Shown here: positions 14,420-22,936 of the stretch, one piece after another
How positions within the stretch are numbered: the stretch's first letter is position 1
How the letters are laid out: every line of letters starts with the position of its first letter
From: a virus
Virus record (IMG/VR): IMGVR_UViG_3300030020_000081
Location: 1-28,520 of that record
Strand: one strand, 5' to 3'
DNA: 28,520 nt
Notes under the pieces: generated by a model
Databases searched by the model: none
The model's input: the letters and a program-made list of their open reading frames with translations, nothing else
Told to the model about the DNA's origin: nothing
Position numbers and translations under genes: made by a program

Positions 14420-17386
14420 ATGGCTAATGTTTTTTTATGGGATCATGTAATACATGCGCCACTTTCTGCTGCATCAGATTTGGCAGCATTAGATGTTACT
14501 GATTACATCAATGGTGTTGTTGCAAACGTCATTAATTTAGGAATATTTGTTTATAATAATTCCGCTACTGCTACACCTGATAATATTACAGTAGTTCAGC
14601 CAATTACTGGCCCTGGTCGTTGGTTAATCTCAACCCCTAATATCTCTGTGGCTAATGCCGTTCTTGGATCACTTGGTACACCAGGATCACTTTCAGAAAT
14701 ACCATTCACCTCTTTGGCTCGACAATTATCCGCGGAAACTTCAACATCTGCCTATCGTACGGCATTGACAGCTGCTGCAAGTGGTGCAAACTCAGATATT
14801 ACAAGCATATTAGGTCTTACCACGCCATTATCTGGTGCTATGGGTGGAACTGGCATTGCTAATACGGGAGCAACACTAACAATTAGTGGCGCAGCATCGG
14901 TCAGTGGTTCAAATACTGGCGATCAAACTAGTATTACAGGTAATGCAGCTACCGCTACAGCTTTACAGACAGCTAGAACTATTAATGGCGTCAGCTTCAA
15001 TGGTACTGCAAATATAACAGTACCTTCTGCTGCGGGTACATTGACTGGAGCCACTCTTGCATCTAATGTTGTAAGCTCATCACTTACTGGCTTAGGTACA
15101 ATTACTACGGGTATCTGGAACGGAACAGTATTAGCGACTACGTATGGAGGAACAGGAAATACTACTGGCCTAGCATCCTCTGTAGCAGCCGCGAATATTA
15201 CAGGTGGAACATTAGCTAGCAATGTTGTTGCGTCGTCATTAACTTCTCTTGGCACGATTACTACTTTAAATGCAGTTACAGAAACTCTAGGTAGCAATAC
15301 TATTGCTGGCACGTTAAACATATATCCTTCTGGTAATGCACTTGGTTATCTTAACTTGTCGGTTGCTAATAATTCCGGAAATTTCATAACTTCTATTACT
15401 AATGCTGCCCAAGCTGGTGCGCATACTTATACAATTCCTGACGCGGGAGTTAGTACTAACTTTGTAATGGGTGCAGGTACGCAGACATTGGCTGGAACTT
15501 ATACATTCAGCAATACGATAGTAGGTAACATTAGCGGAACATCTGGTACGGCTTCGGCTGTTGCGGCTTCCGCATTGACTGGCACCACATTGGCGTCGAA
15601 TGTTATTGCATCATCCTTAACTTCGTTTGGGTCATCACCATCGTTAACTAGCCCATCATTGTCTAGTCCAACCTTAACTGGGACGATTACTACTTCTGGA
15701 TTAACTGCATCATCTGCTGTCGTTACTAATGGAAGTAGCCAATTAGCATCATTGGCTTATACGTCAGGGCCAACGGCATCGACATTGGCATCTAGAGATG
15801 CAAGCTCTAATGTGGCATTTAATCAAGTTTTTTGTGGCATACCTGGAACATCTCAAGGAGCTTTAACCATTTATACTCCTTCAGCGTCACTAGGAAACAC
15901 AATATTCACTGCTAGCAATAATGCAGGAAACACTCAAACTACTATAAATACAGCCTCACAAGCTGGAGCAAGAGCTTATACAATTCCTGACGCGGGAGTT
16001 AGTACTAACTTTGTAATGGGTGCAGGTACGCAGACATTGGCTGGAACTTATACATTCAGCAATACGATAGTAGGTAACATTAGCGGAACATCTGGTACGG
16101 CTTCGGCTGTTGCGGCTTCCGCATTGACTGGCACCACATTGGCGTCGAATGTTATTGCATCATCCTTAACTTCGTTTGGGTCATCACCATCGTTAACTAG
16201 CCCATCATTGTCTAGTCCAACCTTAACTGGGACGATTACTACTTCTGGATTAACTGCATCATCTGCTGTCGTTACAAATGGTAGTAGTCAATTGGCATCA
16301 TTAGCATATTCTTCATCGGCAACGGCATCAACATTGGCATCTAGAGATTCAAGTGGGACCTGTAGTTTTAATACAGTATTTTTAGGAACTCCAGGATCTG
16401 CCGGTGGTGCTCTAGCTATTAATCCTACATCATCAGGTTTTGGTTATACTTTATTTTATGCTAGTAATAATACTGGGAACACAGTAACTAGTGTGCTGAC
16501 AGCTCCACAAGCTGGAGCAAGAAACTATACGATTCCAGACGCTGGAACAAACGCATCATTTGTAATGACTCAGGGCGCGCAGACCATTGCTGGTGCTACT
16601 ACTTTTTCAACTCCTATTGCAGTAGGTAGTGGCGGTACAGGAGATGCTTCATTTACTGCATATTCAGTAATTTGCGGCGGCACAACTTCAACAGGAGCGT
16701 TACAATCTATTGCTTCAGTAGGAGCTAGCGGCCAAGTATTAACGTCTAATGGCACTAGCGCATTACCTACATGGCAAGCTGGAATTGGTACGGCACTTCA
16801 AATAGTTAACACTCAAACGTTTACATCTAGTGGAACATACACGCCAACTTCAGGAATGCTTTATTGTATTATTGAAGCTGTTGGTGGTGGTGGTGGTGGA
16901 GTTACTACTGGAGCAAGTAACATTTCTTCTGGATCTGGCGGAGGATCTTATACAAAAGGATTATTTACTGCTGCGCAAATTGGATCTTCACAAACAGTAA
17001 CAATTGGTACTGGAGGAACTGCCGGTAATGCAGGGGTTGCAACTTCCGTTTCAACTTTAGTTGTGACAACTGGAGGTGGAATAGGGGTATCGATAACTGT
17101 CGCATCTACTCCAGGAGGAAGCGGTGGCGCAGCTGGTAGTGTAGCTGGTGGGAAGTTAATTATGGCAATTCCGGGTGGTGATGGTGGCCCTGGTCAATTT
17201 ACAACAAATGGTCAAGGATCTGGATTTGGTGGCGCTTCTTTTTATGGATTATCTTGCAAAGGCGCAGCATCAGGGTCGGCAGGAAATGCAGGAAAAAGCT
17301 ATGGTGGTGGAGCATCTGGAACGCAAAATGGCACTGCCGCATCTGGAGCACCTGGTATAGTTATAGTGACTGAGTATTGTAGTTAA
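14420..17386 (+). CDS. long tail fibre/adhesin with repeats and glycine-rich tip
   Basis: A 988-residue Ser/Thr/Ala/Gly-rich protein with a strong SD (GGGGAG). Residues 1-75 form an N-terminal beta-domain that may attach to the tail. From about 120 to 790 come repeated shaft modules: TLASNVxxSSLTxLGTI occurs four times, and a unit with QAGARxYTIPDAG...FVM...GxQTxAGxxTFS occurs three times. A 301-bp stretch encoding residues about 336-436 is repeated without mismatch for residues 519-619. The last 190 residues (from about 800) are a glycine-rich domain starting with TFTSSGTYTPTSGMLYCIIEAVGGGGGG and ending GAPGIVIVTEYC, a known type of phage fibre tip. A host-range adhesin is the likely role. 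Confidence 0.75.
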   Translation: MANVFLWDHVIHAPLSAASDLAALDVTDYINGVVANVINLGIFVYNNSATATPDNITVVQPITGPGRWLISTPNISVANAVLGSLGTPGSLSEIPFTSLARQLSAETSTSAYRTALTAAASGANSDITSILGLTTPLSGAMGGTGIANTGATLTISGAASVSGSNTGDQTSITGNAATATALQTARTINGVSFNGTANITVPSAAGTLTGATLASNVVSSSLTGLGTITTGIWNGTVLATTYGGTGNTTGLASSVAAANITGGTLASNVVASSLTSLGTITTLNAVTETLGSNTIAGTLNIYPSGNALGYLNLSVANNSGNFITSITNAAQAGAHTYTIPDAGVSTNFVMGAGTQTLAGTYTFSNTIVGNISGTSGTASAVAASALTGTTLASNVIASSLTSFGSSPSLTSPSLSSPTLTGTITTSGLTASSAVVTNGSSQLASLAYTSGPTASTLASRDASSNVAFNQVFCGIPGTSQGALTIYTPSASLGNTIFTASNNAGNTQTTINTASQAGARAYTIPDAGVSTNFVMGAGTQTLAGTYTFSNTIVGNISGTSGTASAVAASALTGTTLASNVIASSLTSFGSSPSLTSPSLSSPTLTGTITTSGLTASSAVVTNGSSQLASLAYSSSATASTLASRDSSGTCSFNTVFLGTPGSAGGALAINPTSSGFGYTLFYASNNTGNTVTSVLTAPQAGARNYTIPDAGTNASFVMTQGAQTIAGATTFSTPIAVGSGGTGDASFTAYSVICGGTTSTGALQSIASVGASGQVLTSNGTSALPTWQAGIGTALQIVNTQTFTSSGTYTPTSGMLYCIIEAVGGGGGGVTTGASNISSGSGGGSYTKGLFTAAQIGSSQTVTIGTGGTAGNAGVATSVSTLVVTTGGGIGVSITVASTPGGSGGAAGSVAGGKLIMAIPGGDGGPGQFTTNGQGSGFGGASFYGLSCKGAASGSAGNAGKSYGGGASGTQNGTAASGAPGIVIVTEYCS
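15426..15726 (+). repeat. 301-bp perfect direct repeat in the fibre gene, copy 1
   Basis: Bases 15426-15726 are identical to 15975-16275 by direct reading, with an offset of 549 bases (183 codons, so in frame). Immediately beyond the 3' end the two copies still encode the same residues but differ at six synonymous positions in 36 bases. The sharp edge suggests that the centre was recently homogenised by recombination. Confidence 0.95.
15975..16275 (+). repeat. 301-bp perfect direct repeat in the fibre gene, copy 2
   Basis: Second copy of the repeat at 15426-15726. Recombination between copies would delete or add 183 residues of shaft without changing the frame. A third, diverged partial unit (PQAGARNYTIPDAG) begins near 16503. 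Confidence 0.95.
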
Positions 17387-17436
17387 ATATTCTTAATAAA
17401 ATTGTATAATATTATTTTCAAAACTGGAGAGTAAAA

Positions 17437-17718
17437 ATGAGTTTTTTAACATTAAGTGAAGAATTAGAAAGTGCATTATCTGCTGTATGTCATATTGCGC
17501 TACAAGCTAAGGGTCTAGACGCCATTTCATTGGTTAATACTGTTATTGCTGGTGTTAAATCAATCGCTCCTGCTGCTGCTGCGCCAATTATTGATGATAT
17601 TGCTCCAGTAATTGAGGCTGTTGCCGTTGCTGAAGCCCCAGTTATTACGCCAGCATTAGCAGCTATAGAAGCTGTAGCGGAGCCAGTATCAGAAATAGTG
17701 AACGATTTGGGAAAGTAA
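17437..17718 (+). CDS. hypothetical Ala-rich small protein
   Basis: A 93-residue protein with GGAGAG SD. Residues 1-40 look like an amphipathic helix pair (LSEELESALSAVCHIALQ); the rest is Ala/Pro/Ile/Val-rich (APAAAAPIIDDIAPVIEAVAVAEAP) and repetitive. It is not clearly membrane-spanning since Asp and Glu are spaced regularly. It follows the fibre gene at 50 bases, so it may be a fibre chaperone or minor virion protein, but this is a guess from position. Confidence 0.6.
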   Translation: MSFLTLSEELESALSAVCHIALQAKGLDAISLVNTVIAGVKSIAPAAAAPIIDDIAPVIEAVAVAEAPVITPALAAIEAVAEPVSEIVNDLGK

Positions 17719-17781
17719 TTAGTTCGGAACCAAAGCTAGATGGGATCTGGGCGAGATTGTTATATTTATTAGGGCTTAATA

Positions 17782-17970
17782 ATGGCTGACAAGAAAATGT
17801 GGATAGCTGATGCTACCAAGGATAAAGGAGCTCTGCATAAGGCTCTTAAAGTTCCAGAAGGCAAGAAGATACCAGAAAAGAAACTTGAAAAGGGTGAGAA
17901 ATCCAAATCGCCTAAGATTAGAAAGGAAGTTGCTTTAGCTGAGACACTTAAATCGTTTAAGAAAAAGTAA
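17782..17970 (+). CDS. small Lys-rich phage protein of a widespread type
   Basis: A 62-residue, very basic protein. The pattern K-x-WIADA-x-KDKGALHKAL-x-VPEGKKIPEKKL followed by KIRKEVALAETLKSFKKK is one I recognise from many tailed phages, where it is always annotated as hypothetical. The charge suggests nucleic-acid contact. AGGG eight bases upstream is the SD. It is followed by the hairpin at 17990-18018. Its conservation in sequence pattern makes the gene call secure despite its small size. Confidence 0.75.
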   Translation: MADKKMWIADATKDKGALHKALKVPEGKKIPEKKLEKGEKSKSPKIRKEVALAETLKSFKKK

Positions 17971-17981
17971 TACTTTTAGGC

Positions 17982-18018
17982 AAAAAAAACCCACAGCGGC
18001 TCTTTAATTCGTTGTGGG
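17982..18018 (-). terminator. rho-independent terminator for leftward transcription
   Basis: CCCACAGCG (17990-17998) pairs with CGTTGTGGG (18010-18018), nine pairs with one G-U, loop of 11 bases. On the minus strand the hairpin is followed by eight T (complement of A at 17982-17989). It would stop transcripts coming leftward from the portal side before they run antisense into the tail genes. On the plus strand no T-run follows, so it should not stop the virion operon efficiently. Confidence 0.75.
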
Positions 18019-18035
18019 CAGTACAAAATCGGAGA

Positions 18036-18064
18036 TTGACAGACCGTTTGTATAAAGTAATTAT
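18036..18064 (+). promoter_or_regulatory. candidate promoter for the Met-rich gene
   Basis: A perfect TTGACA -35 at 18036-18041 is followed at 16-18 bases by AT-rich -10 candidates (TAATTA 18058-18063, AATTAT 18059-18064, ATTATA 18060-18065). It lies between the leftward terminator and the 80-residue gene at 18119, so that gene may have its own promoter. Confidence 0.45.
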
Positions 18065-18118
18065 AGAGTGTTAACATTATTATTGTCAATAATGACATTA
18101 ACTAACAAGGTGAAAGTT

Positions 18119-18361
18119 ATGGGATCAGTTCCGTATAAAGCTCAAGATGGCTCAAGAGATTCAATGAGAATGAAAGCACCAAAAGAAATGGCATCATCAA
18201 AAGGTGGCCGTGAAGGCATGAGTGATGCAATGAAATCAACCAAGGGAACACCAGTTAGTGGTGAATCGATGAATGGCATGTCTATGCGTGATGTAAAAAT
18301 CCCGATGGGCGGAAATATGTGCTATGAAATCGGTGATAAATTACCAAAAGTTCGCAAATAG
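18119..18361 (+). CDS. hypothetical Met-rich, Lys-rich small protein
   Basis: I place the start at the ATG at 18119, six bases after AAGGTG; the longer frame from a GTG at 18068 would run through the candidate promoter and lacks an SD. The 80-residue product is rich in Met, Lys, Gly and Ser (MRMKAPKEMASSKGGREGM, MNGMSMRDVKIPMGGNMCYE) and probably flexible. It is the last rightward gene before the convergent junction and ends eight bases before a strong hairpin. The role is unknown. Confidence 0.6.
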   Translation: MGSVPYKAQDGSRDSMRMKAPKEMASSKGGREGMSDAMKSTKGTPVSGESMNGMSMRDVKIPMGGNMCYEIGDKLPKVRK

Positions 18362-18368
18362 TATTATT

Positions 18369-18408
18369 TAAACCCCGGGGGTCTTCCTCAATAGCAAGCC
18401 GGGGTTTA
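18369..18408. terminator. strong hairpin at the convergent junction, terminator candidate
   Basis: TAAACCCCGG (18369-18378) pairs with CCGGGGTTTA (18399-18408), ten perfect pairs around a 20-base loop. It lies between the last rightward gene and the leftward HNH pseudogene, and the AT ends of the stem could serve both strands. The T-run after it is poor on either strand. Confidence 0.6.
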
Positions 18409-18411
18409 ACT

Positions 18412-18908
18412 TTATTTACATTTATAAAATTCATCATGATTATTTTTCGCGAAATTATCATAAGAATTTACAGCTTCTTCTTTCGTATAAAAAACTTCCT
18501 AAAAAATATCTCTTTCCATTCAAGCAAGCTGCTGCACACCATTTTTTATTGTATTTTGTTTGATAAATTCCCTTAGATCTTGTCTTGTTATCACATCTAA
18601 TACGTTGTTTTATTATATTATCAGATCCTGTTACTGCTCTTAAATTAGAGATCCTATTATCATCTAAAATTAAATTAATATGATCAATCGTTTGCGGGGA
18701 TAAATCATTGTACATATATATCCAAGCCAATCTGTGTGCTAAATACTGTTTACTGTTTATCTTTCAAACCTATTGTTCTATATCCTGCAGCTGTTTTAGT
18801 ACCGGAAATCGATCCTATTTTAGCTTTATGACTGGTAGACTTCCACGTAAAATTACCTGTCTCAGGATTATATTCTAATTTTTCTTTCAATTCAGATTGT
18901 GTGATCAT
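18412..18908 (-). pseudogene. HNH-AP2 homing endonuclease, inactivated by two frameshifts
   Basis: Read leftward from ATG 18908: MITQSELKEKLEYNPETGNFTW starts a protein almost identical in pattern to the HNH protein at 27379-27681, then a stop appears. The cause is visible: a tandem duplication of ACTGTTT (18745-18751 and 18752-18758, plus strand). Removing one copy restores DKQYLAHRLAWIYMYNDLS, then the HNH core IDHINLILDDNRISNLRAV. A second lesion is in a run of six A (18489-18494); with five, the frame continues LGSFYTKEEAVNSYDNFAK to a TAA at 18414-18412, completing an AP2-like DNA-binding domain. The reconstructed protein is about 163 residues. Sequencing error is possible for the homopolymer but not for the 7-bp duplication. 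Confidence 0.85.
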
Positions 18909-18936
18909 TTTTAGTCCTAGCTATAGGTGAGTGAGT

Positions 18937-18989
18937 GTCAGCATCGACAACCGCTAGGAATGGTCGATATTATGGACTCCTCCACTGAC
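18937..18989. ncRNA. structured element A of a tandem pair (undescribed)
   Basis: The outer stem GTCAG (18937-18941) / CTGAC (18985-18989) encloses a hairpin ATCGAC (18943-18948) / GTCGAT (18963-18968) with a loop containing GGAATG, then a second hairpin TGGA-CTCC-TCCA (18973-18984). The result is a three-way junction in either strand. It shares length, outer stem and GGAATGG with element B while the inner stem sequence differs. It lies downstream of the portal gene on the leftward transcript. A DNA site is equally possible. Confidence 0.4.
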
Positions 18990-19029
18990 GGTATAATTAT
19001 ATAACAACTTAATATTGATATCTATATAA

Positions 19030-19085
19030 TTGTCAGCTTATGCCAAACTGGAATGGCAAAACTTGCGTCTTTTCAGAACTGACAA
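19030..19085. ncRNA. structured element B of a tandem pair (undescribed)
   Basis: The outer stem TTGTCAG (19030-19036) / CTGACAA (19079-19085) encloses a hairpin TGCCA (19041-19045) / TGGCA (19054-19058) whose loop contains CTGGAA. A weak AT-only second hairpin may follow. It starts 95 bases from the matching point of element A. The intervening DNA is very AT-rich with an inverted AATTATATA/TATATAATT pair. It begins about 14 bases after the portal stop codon on the leftward strand. Confidence 0.4.
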
Positions 19086-19098
19086 CCTATTATATCAA

Positions 19099-21462
19099 TT
19101 AATCCTCTACTATTACCGATGGATGATTATTGCGGAAATCATGTAGACCTTGAAGATGGGTTTTATGGATTTCAGCAGTTTTACCATGTGCATCTAGTAT
19201 AGATTTATGCATATTTCCAGCAAGTTTCATTCCCTCGACTTCAATATTAGCATCACTATGATATCGTTCAGCGTCAGTAGTTGCCTTTATTTCTTGCAGA
19301 GATAAATCGGCCTTTTCTCTTTCTACATTGTTCTTATCGGCTGCAATAACATTTTTCTCATGTTCATTTTTAGCTAATATTTTCTTTAATTCAATCTCTT
19401 GTTGCTGTAATTGAAGCTCAATTTTCTTCAAGTCTTGATCTCCGGCCTTTAATTGCAGCTCTCCTTGTTTCAACTGTAGGTCACCTTGTTTAAGTTGCAT
19501 TTCTATCTGCATCATCTGATCTTCAGGATTAGGTTTTTTAGGTTCTTCCGGCATATCCATCTCTTCACGCAGAATATCAGCAGGATTTTTACCAAGAATA
19601 ACTTGTCGTATACGATCTACAATTTGAGTCGTATTTTCAAGATCAGTATTAGCAGCATAAAGATCAGCCAGTGCGCCAACAAGCATAGGATTACTTGGAG
19701 CAAGAGTGGCCATAAGGTCTTTAAGAGAGTCCATATTTTCTTGCTTCTGAATTTCATAGTTGCTGCCAACAGTAACTTCAATTCCATAATTACCTTTTGT
19801 TAGATCATTTTCGTAGTCATCACCTTTGGGCTTGTTGATATTGACGATGCTTTGATCACCAGATGCCTTTCTAACTGTTATATTACGTGTACTATCATAA
19901 AGAGACGGAATTAATGACATTACACACTTTGCGGTCTGCTCAATAGCTCTGCCCCAGTTATCAAAGTACACAAAACTAGCCATTGATCCTTGTTTAGCTC
20001 GGTTATTGATAGCAACACCTGACTTTTCATTACCTTGTTCGCCAGTATTTGCCTCAAAATAACCTAATGTGTTTTTAATATCTTGCGTGGATTGCTGAAA
20101 CAATTGCATAAAGTTAGGTGATATTTGAGGGGGTGCCACCTGCTCCGGCATGATTCCTTGATCTCTATTGGCTACGAGAGCGCCTTTAGCTAATGAAGGA
20201 TTTCTCCACATTGCTTCGTAACCCTTGAAGTTTTCAGGTGTTCCGATCCACTGTTCTTTATGAGAATTCATCAAGTTCTCAATAGCTTCGGACGCCGTGT
20301 AATTAACTATTTTCTGCGCATCTTTAGCTGTTCGGTGATAAGACTTGGTGAATTGCTTGCCTTCAATAAATTGACTATGGCCATCTACAAAGATAATTGG
20401 CATTATTTTACTAGGCCATACAGCCTCTTCTAAGATCTCATCCTCAGACATGATGTAATTCATTATCTTGTAGTCGATGGTATCTCTAGTATCGACAATT
20501 TCTAGTGCTTCATGAGTATCTAAAAAAGAATTATCATTAATTCCGAAGCCTAAAGAGGTCATTGTCTTCTTTAACTTCTTCTCTTTGCTCTTAACGCGAG
20601 AGATCATTTCTTGATGCAGCTTAACCTCTTCTCTAGCCTCAGATATTTCTAGTGATCTGCCATCGCTTAAAAGGGCAATCTGCATAGGGTAAGCTTCTTT
20701 CACATACATGTTTGCTACTCTAACCCATTCTTCAGAGCGCCAAAAGCTATCAGATTCTCTATTTAGCTGAGTCGAAGGGAATGAAGAGGGCATTTCGTCT
20801 GCAAAATCTTTCTTTCTATCTGGAAATTTATCGTTAAACTCCTGGATTGTGTAAGTAATCATCTCACCGCAAAACTTACTATCTGATTTAGTTGCTTCTT
20901 TAGCTGTGGAATCCCAAAAACATGTTAAAGGATCATCAATTGCCCTAAATTTTGGCACTTGATTAAAGGACATGTCCGATTCATACTCAACATGAACAGC
21001 AATGGCGCCAAATCCACGTAATAACGCGCTTTCACCGGCTTGTTGAAATACAATTTCTGACTTATTGTCAAAAAATATTTGTCTCATTAGTCCATCGTAT
21101 AGATCAATCTGTGGCTGGCTTACTTCAGCATTTGGGTTGCTTTCATCGGTCGTCGTGTATACCTTAAATTCTGGGGTTTGCTTACGATATTGGCCGACTA
21201 AGCTGGCAATAAGGGCATAGATATAATTAATTTGCAGGCAAGCTTTGCCTTCTTGAACTCGCTCTTGATATAAATTTTGATCCCACTGATTAATGACGGC
21301 AAAGTAAATATCCTCTTTAGCGTTTTCAATATTCATGTTGAAGTACGCGAACCATTCGTTAACGCGCTCAATGGACCTAGAAATAAATTGATCGTCATCT
21401 AAATCACGATCTGGCTTTTCATCTGATACAGCTTGGCCAAGTAAATAACTTGTTTTTGGCAT
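19099..21462 (-). CDS. portal protein, P22 gp1-like
   Basis: A 787-residue protein (P22 portal 725). The first 250 residues have the P22-portal pattern: RVNEWFAYFNMNIENAKEDIYFAV, QWDQNLYQERVQEGKACLQIN, SLVGQYRKQTPEFKVY, GESALLRGFGAIAVHVEYE and FRAIDDPLTCFWDSTAKEATKSDS. A central VDGHSQFIEGK stretch and the later NYTASEAIENLMNSHKEQWIG helix complete the family signature. Residues about 645-740 are a Gln/Lys/Glu-rich coiled coil with repeated LQLKQGE-type heptads, in the place of the P22 barrel. The ring forms the DNA entry vertex and docks terminase. Its ATG lies one base after the large terminase stop with GGAGAT as SD. It is transcribed toward the virion operon, unlike in P22. Confidence 0.9.
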   Translation of the reverse strand: MPKTSYLLGQAVSDEKPDRDLDDDQFISRSIERVNEWFAYFNMNIENAKEDIYFAVINQWDQNLYQERVQEGKACLQINYIYALIASLVGQYRKQTPEFKVYTTTDESNPNAEVSQPQIDLYDGLMRQIFFDNKSEIVFQQAGESALLRGFGAIAVHVEYESDMSFNQVPKFRAIDDPLTCFWDSTAKEATKSDSKFCGEMITYTIQEFNDKFPDRKKDFADEMPSSFPSTQLNRESDSFWRSEEWVRVANMYVKEAYPMQIALLSDGRSLEISEAREEVKLHQEMISRVKSKEKKLKKTMTSLGFGINDNSFLDTHEALEIVDTRDTIDYKIMNYIMSEDEILEEAVWPSKIMPIIFVDGHSQFIEGKQFTKSYHRTAKDAQKIVNYTASEAIENLMNSHKEQWIGTPENFKGYEAMWRNPSLAKGALVANRDQGIMPEQVAPPQISPNFMQLFQQSTQDIKNTLGYFEANTGEQGNEKSGVAINNRAKQGSMASFVYFDNWGRAIEQTAKCVMSLIPSLYDSTRNITVRKASGDQSIVNINKPKGDDYENDLTKGNYGIEVTVGSNYEIQKQENMDSLKDLMATLAPSNPMLVGALADLYAANTDLENTTQIVDRIRQVILGKNPADILREEMDMPEEPKKPNPEDQMMQIEMQLKQGDLQLKQGELQLKAGDQDLKKIELQLQQQEIELKKILAKNEHEKNVIAADKNNVEREKADLSLQEIKATTDAERYHSDANIEVEGMKLAGNMHKSILDAHGKTAEIHKTHLQGLHDFRNNHPSVIVED

Positions 21463-21463
21463 T

Positions 21464-22936
21464 TTAATATCTCCGTGGCGGGGTGTTATACCCTAGTTGA
21501 TTCATTAAGTGCTCGTTGGTACGAGACGAGTTTGGCGCTTTGAAACTATCAAATTGCAAAGTAATGTATTGTAGAGCATCTTGCGAGTGTGAATATTGGT
21601 CTTTATCCGGCATTTCTTTGTACTTTGTTTCGCCTTTACCTACGGCTATGTTAACTTTTTCGTAATGATAAGCTCCCTTTAACCCTTTTCTAATCATGGG
21701 CGCTAATGGGCCTATTTTAATACTAGGATCACCATCAATCATTGTTGTTAATCTTCTGGCAACAGATTCTCGTCGTGGTAAGAACGCATTAGTCTTAGCC
21801 GGTATTGTATTGATCCCATGATCTTTAAGGATGGTGAAGCAGGTCTGACGCTCATTTAGCTTGCCGCCCATATCAGCTGAGCCAGCAGGATCACCAACAG
21901 ATACTTCGATTTCAAAGTCACCGTATCTACTAGATAGGATTGGATTTACACAATTAACAATAAATGAGGTAATACCCATATAAGACGTTACTATCTCCTC
22001 TAGGATTATTAATTGACCATTAGGCAATAACTGAGAGATTACACAGCAAGGAGTAAGTCCAAAATCCCACCCTAAGATAATAGGTATATTTGCAACTGGC
22101 TTTAGCATTGGTGCAAAGTGAACGGAATCGGAATATTCAGGGTAGACAGGTCGACCATCAATGGTACTTCCCCATTCACCACAAAGATAAACTCGAATCC
22201 ATTCTTCACTTGGGCCGTTAACTTGCTTTAAGTAATAATCAGCGCCTTCGCCTAAATTAGCAATATTCTCGGCATCTGGATTAATTGTCCAAGTTAAACC
22301 ATTAACATCATCTTTATGCCCAATTAATGCTGGTGGGTAGTGATGAACGGAGTAATTATTGGGCTTTTTAATTTCGAATTGGTCATATAGCCAGTGATCA
22401 TTGTCAGGTGGGTTAGTGTCTAAAATAACACCACTCCGCGTAGCCTTAACACCATCAAACTCTTTAGATGGGTAACGTCCAGTACGGCCTACGGCATGAT
22501 GAAGAATGTCTAGCATGGAAAATCTAGCTTCATTCATCCAAATAAACGTACTCTCTAGAGACATTAGCTTTTTAATGTCATCATCATTTTCGATGGACAT
22601 AAACACCACTTCAGCTTTGATGTCTCCAAATTCGAAATAATGGACTATGGGTGAGCCATGAACAATTCGTCCTGTCTCAGGGCACGGGAAAAGCTGCTTC
22701 CACGTACGCAATGTAGTAGTCGTGATCATTGGGTATGACTCACGAGTAATGATCATTCTTGTACGTCTAAATCCGTCAGGTGAAGGATCTTGAGAAGCCA
22801 TCAGTCTGAATAGTTCGAAGCAAGCAGCAACAGATTTTCCGCAGCCAACAGGACCAATAAGCAGTCGAACACGATTAGGGTCAAGATGAAATTTAAGGCC
22901 GGTAGGTGTTGGCGTATATGATATTGGGCTAGCCAT
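21464..22936 (-). CDS. terminase large subunit (ATPase-nuclease)
   Basis: A 490-residue protein (P22 gp2 is 499). Walker A is GPVGCGKS (28-35); Walker B is TFIWMNEA (130-137) with catalytic E136 and an Asn where Asp is more usual; the coupling motif is ILDTNPP. The C-terminal nuclease shows the three acidic clusters of the RNase H fold: GWDFG, SVGDPAGSAD and DQYSHSQDALQY. It pumps DNA into proheads through the portal and cuts it. Its ATG shares a base with the small terminase stop (TAATG), and its stop is next to the portal start, so the three genes form one operon. All catalytic elements look intact. Confidence 0.93.
   Translation of the reverse strand: MASPISYTPTPTGLKFHLDPNRVRLLIGPVGCGKSVAACFELFRLMASQDPSPDGFRRTRMIITRESYPMITTTTLRTWKQLFPCPETGRIVHGSPIVHYFEFGDIKAEVVFMSIENDDDIKKLMSLESTFIWMNEARFSMLDILHHAVGRTGRYPSKEFDGVKATRSGVILDTNPPDNDHWLYDQFEIKKPNNYSVHHYPPALIGHKDDVNGLTWTINPDAENIANLGEGADYYLKQVNGPSEEWIRVYLCGEWGSTIDGRPVYPEYSDSVHFAPMLKPVANIPIILGWDFGLTPCCVISQLLPNGQLIILEEIVTSYMGITSFIVNCVNPILSSRYGDFEIEVSVGDPAGSADMGGKLNERQTCFTILKDHGINTIPAKTNAFLPRRESVARRLTTMIDGDPSIKIGPLAPMIRKGLKGAYHYEKVNIAVGKGETKYKEMPDKDQYSHSQDALQYITLQFDSFKAPNSSRTNEHLMNQLGYNTPPRRY

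Noticed and set aside
14923-15321. 132-residue leftward open frame inside the fibre gene
   Set aside because: It is antisense to a well-supported coding repeat region; its Val/Pro/Ala composition mirrors the Thr/Gly/Asn codons of the fibre and it lacks a ribosome binding site.
18412-18908. Group I intron carrying the HNH gene
   Set aside because: The element lies between genes, interrupts no coding frame, and I see no group I core; the family is known as free-standing.
19486-19803. 105-residue rightward frame inside the portal gene
   Set aside because: Antisense to the portal coiled coil; Phe/Leu/His-rich composition is what the reverse of Lys/Gln/Asp codons gives.
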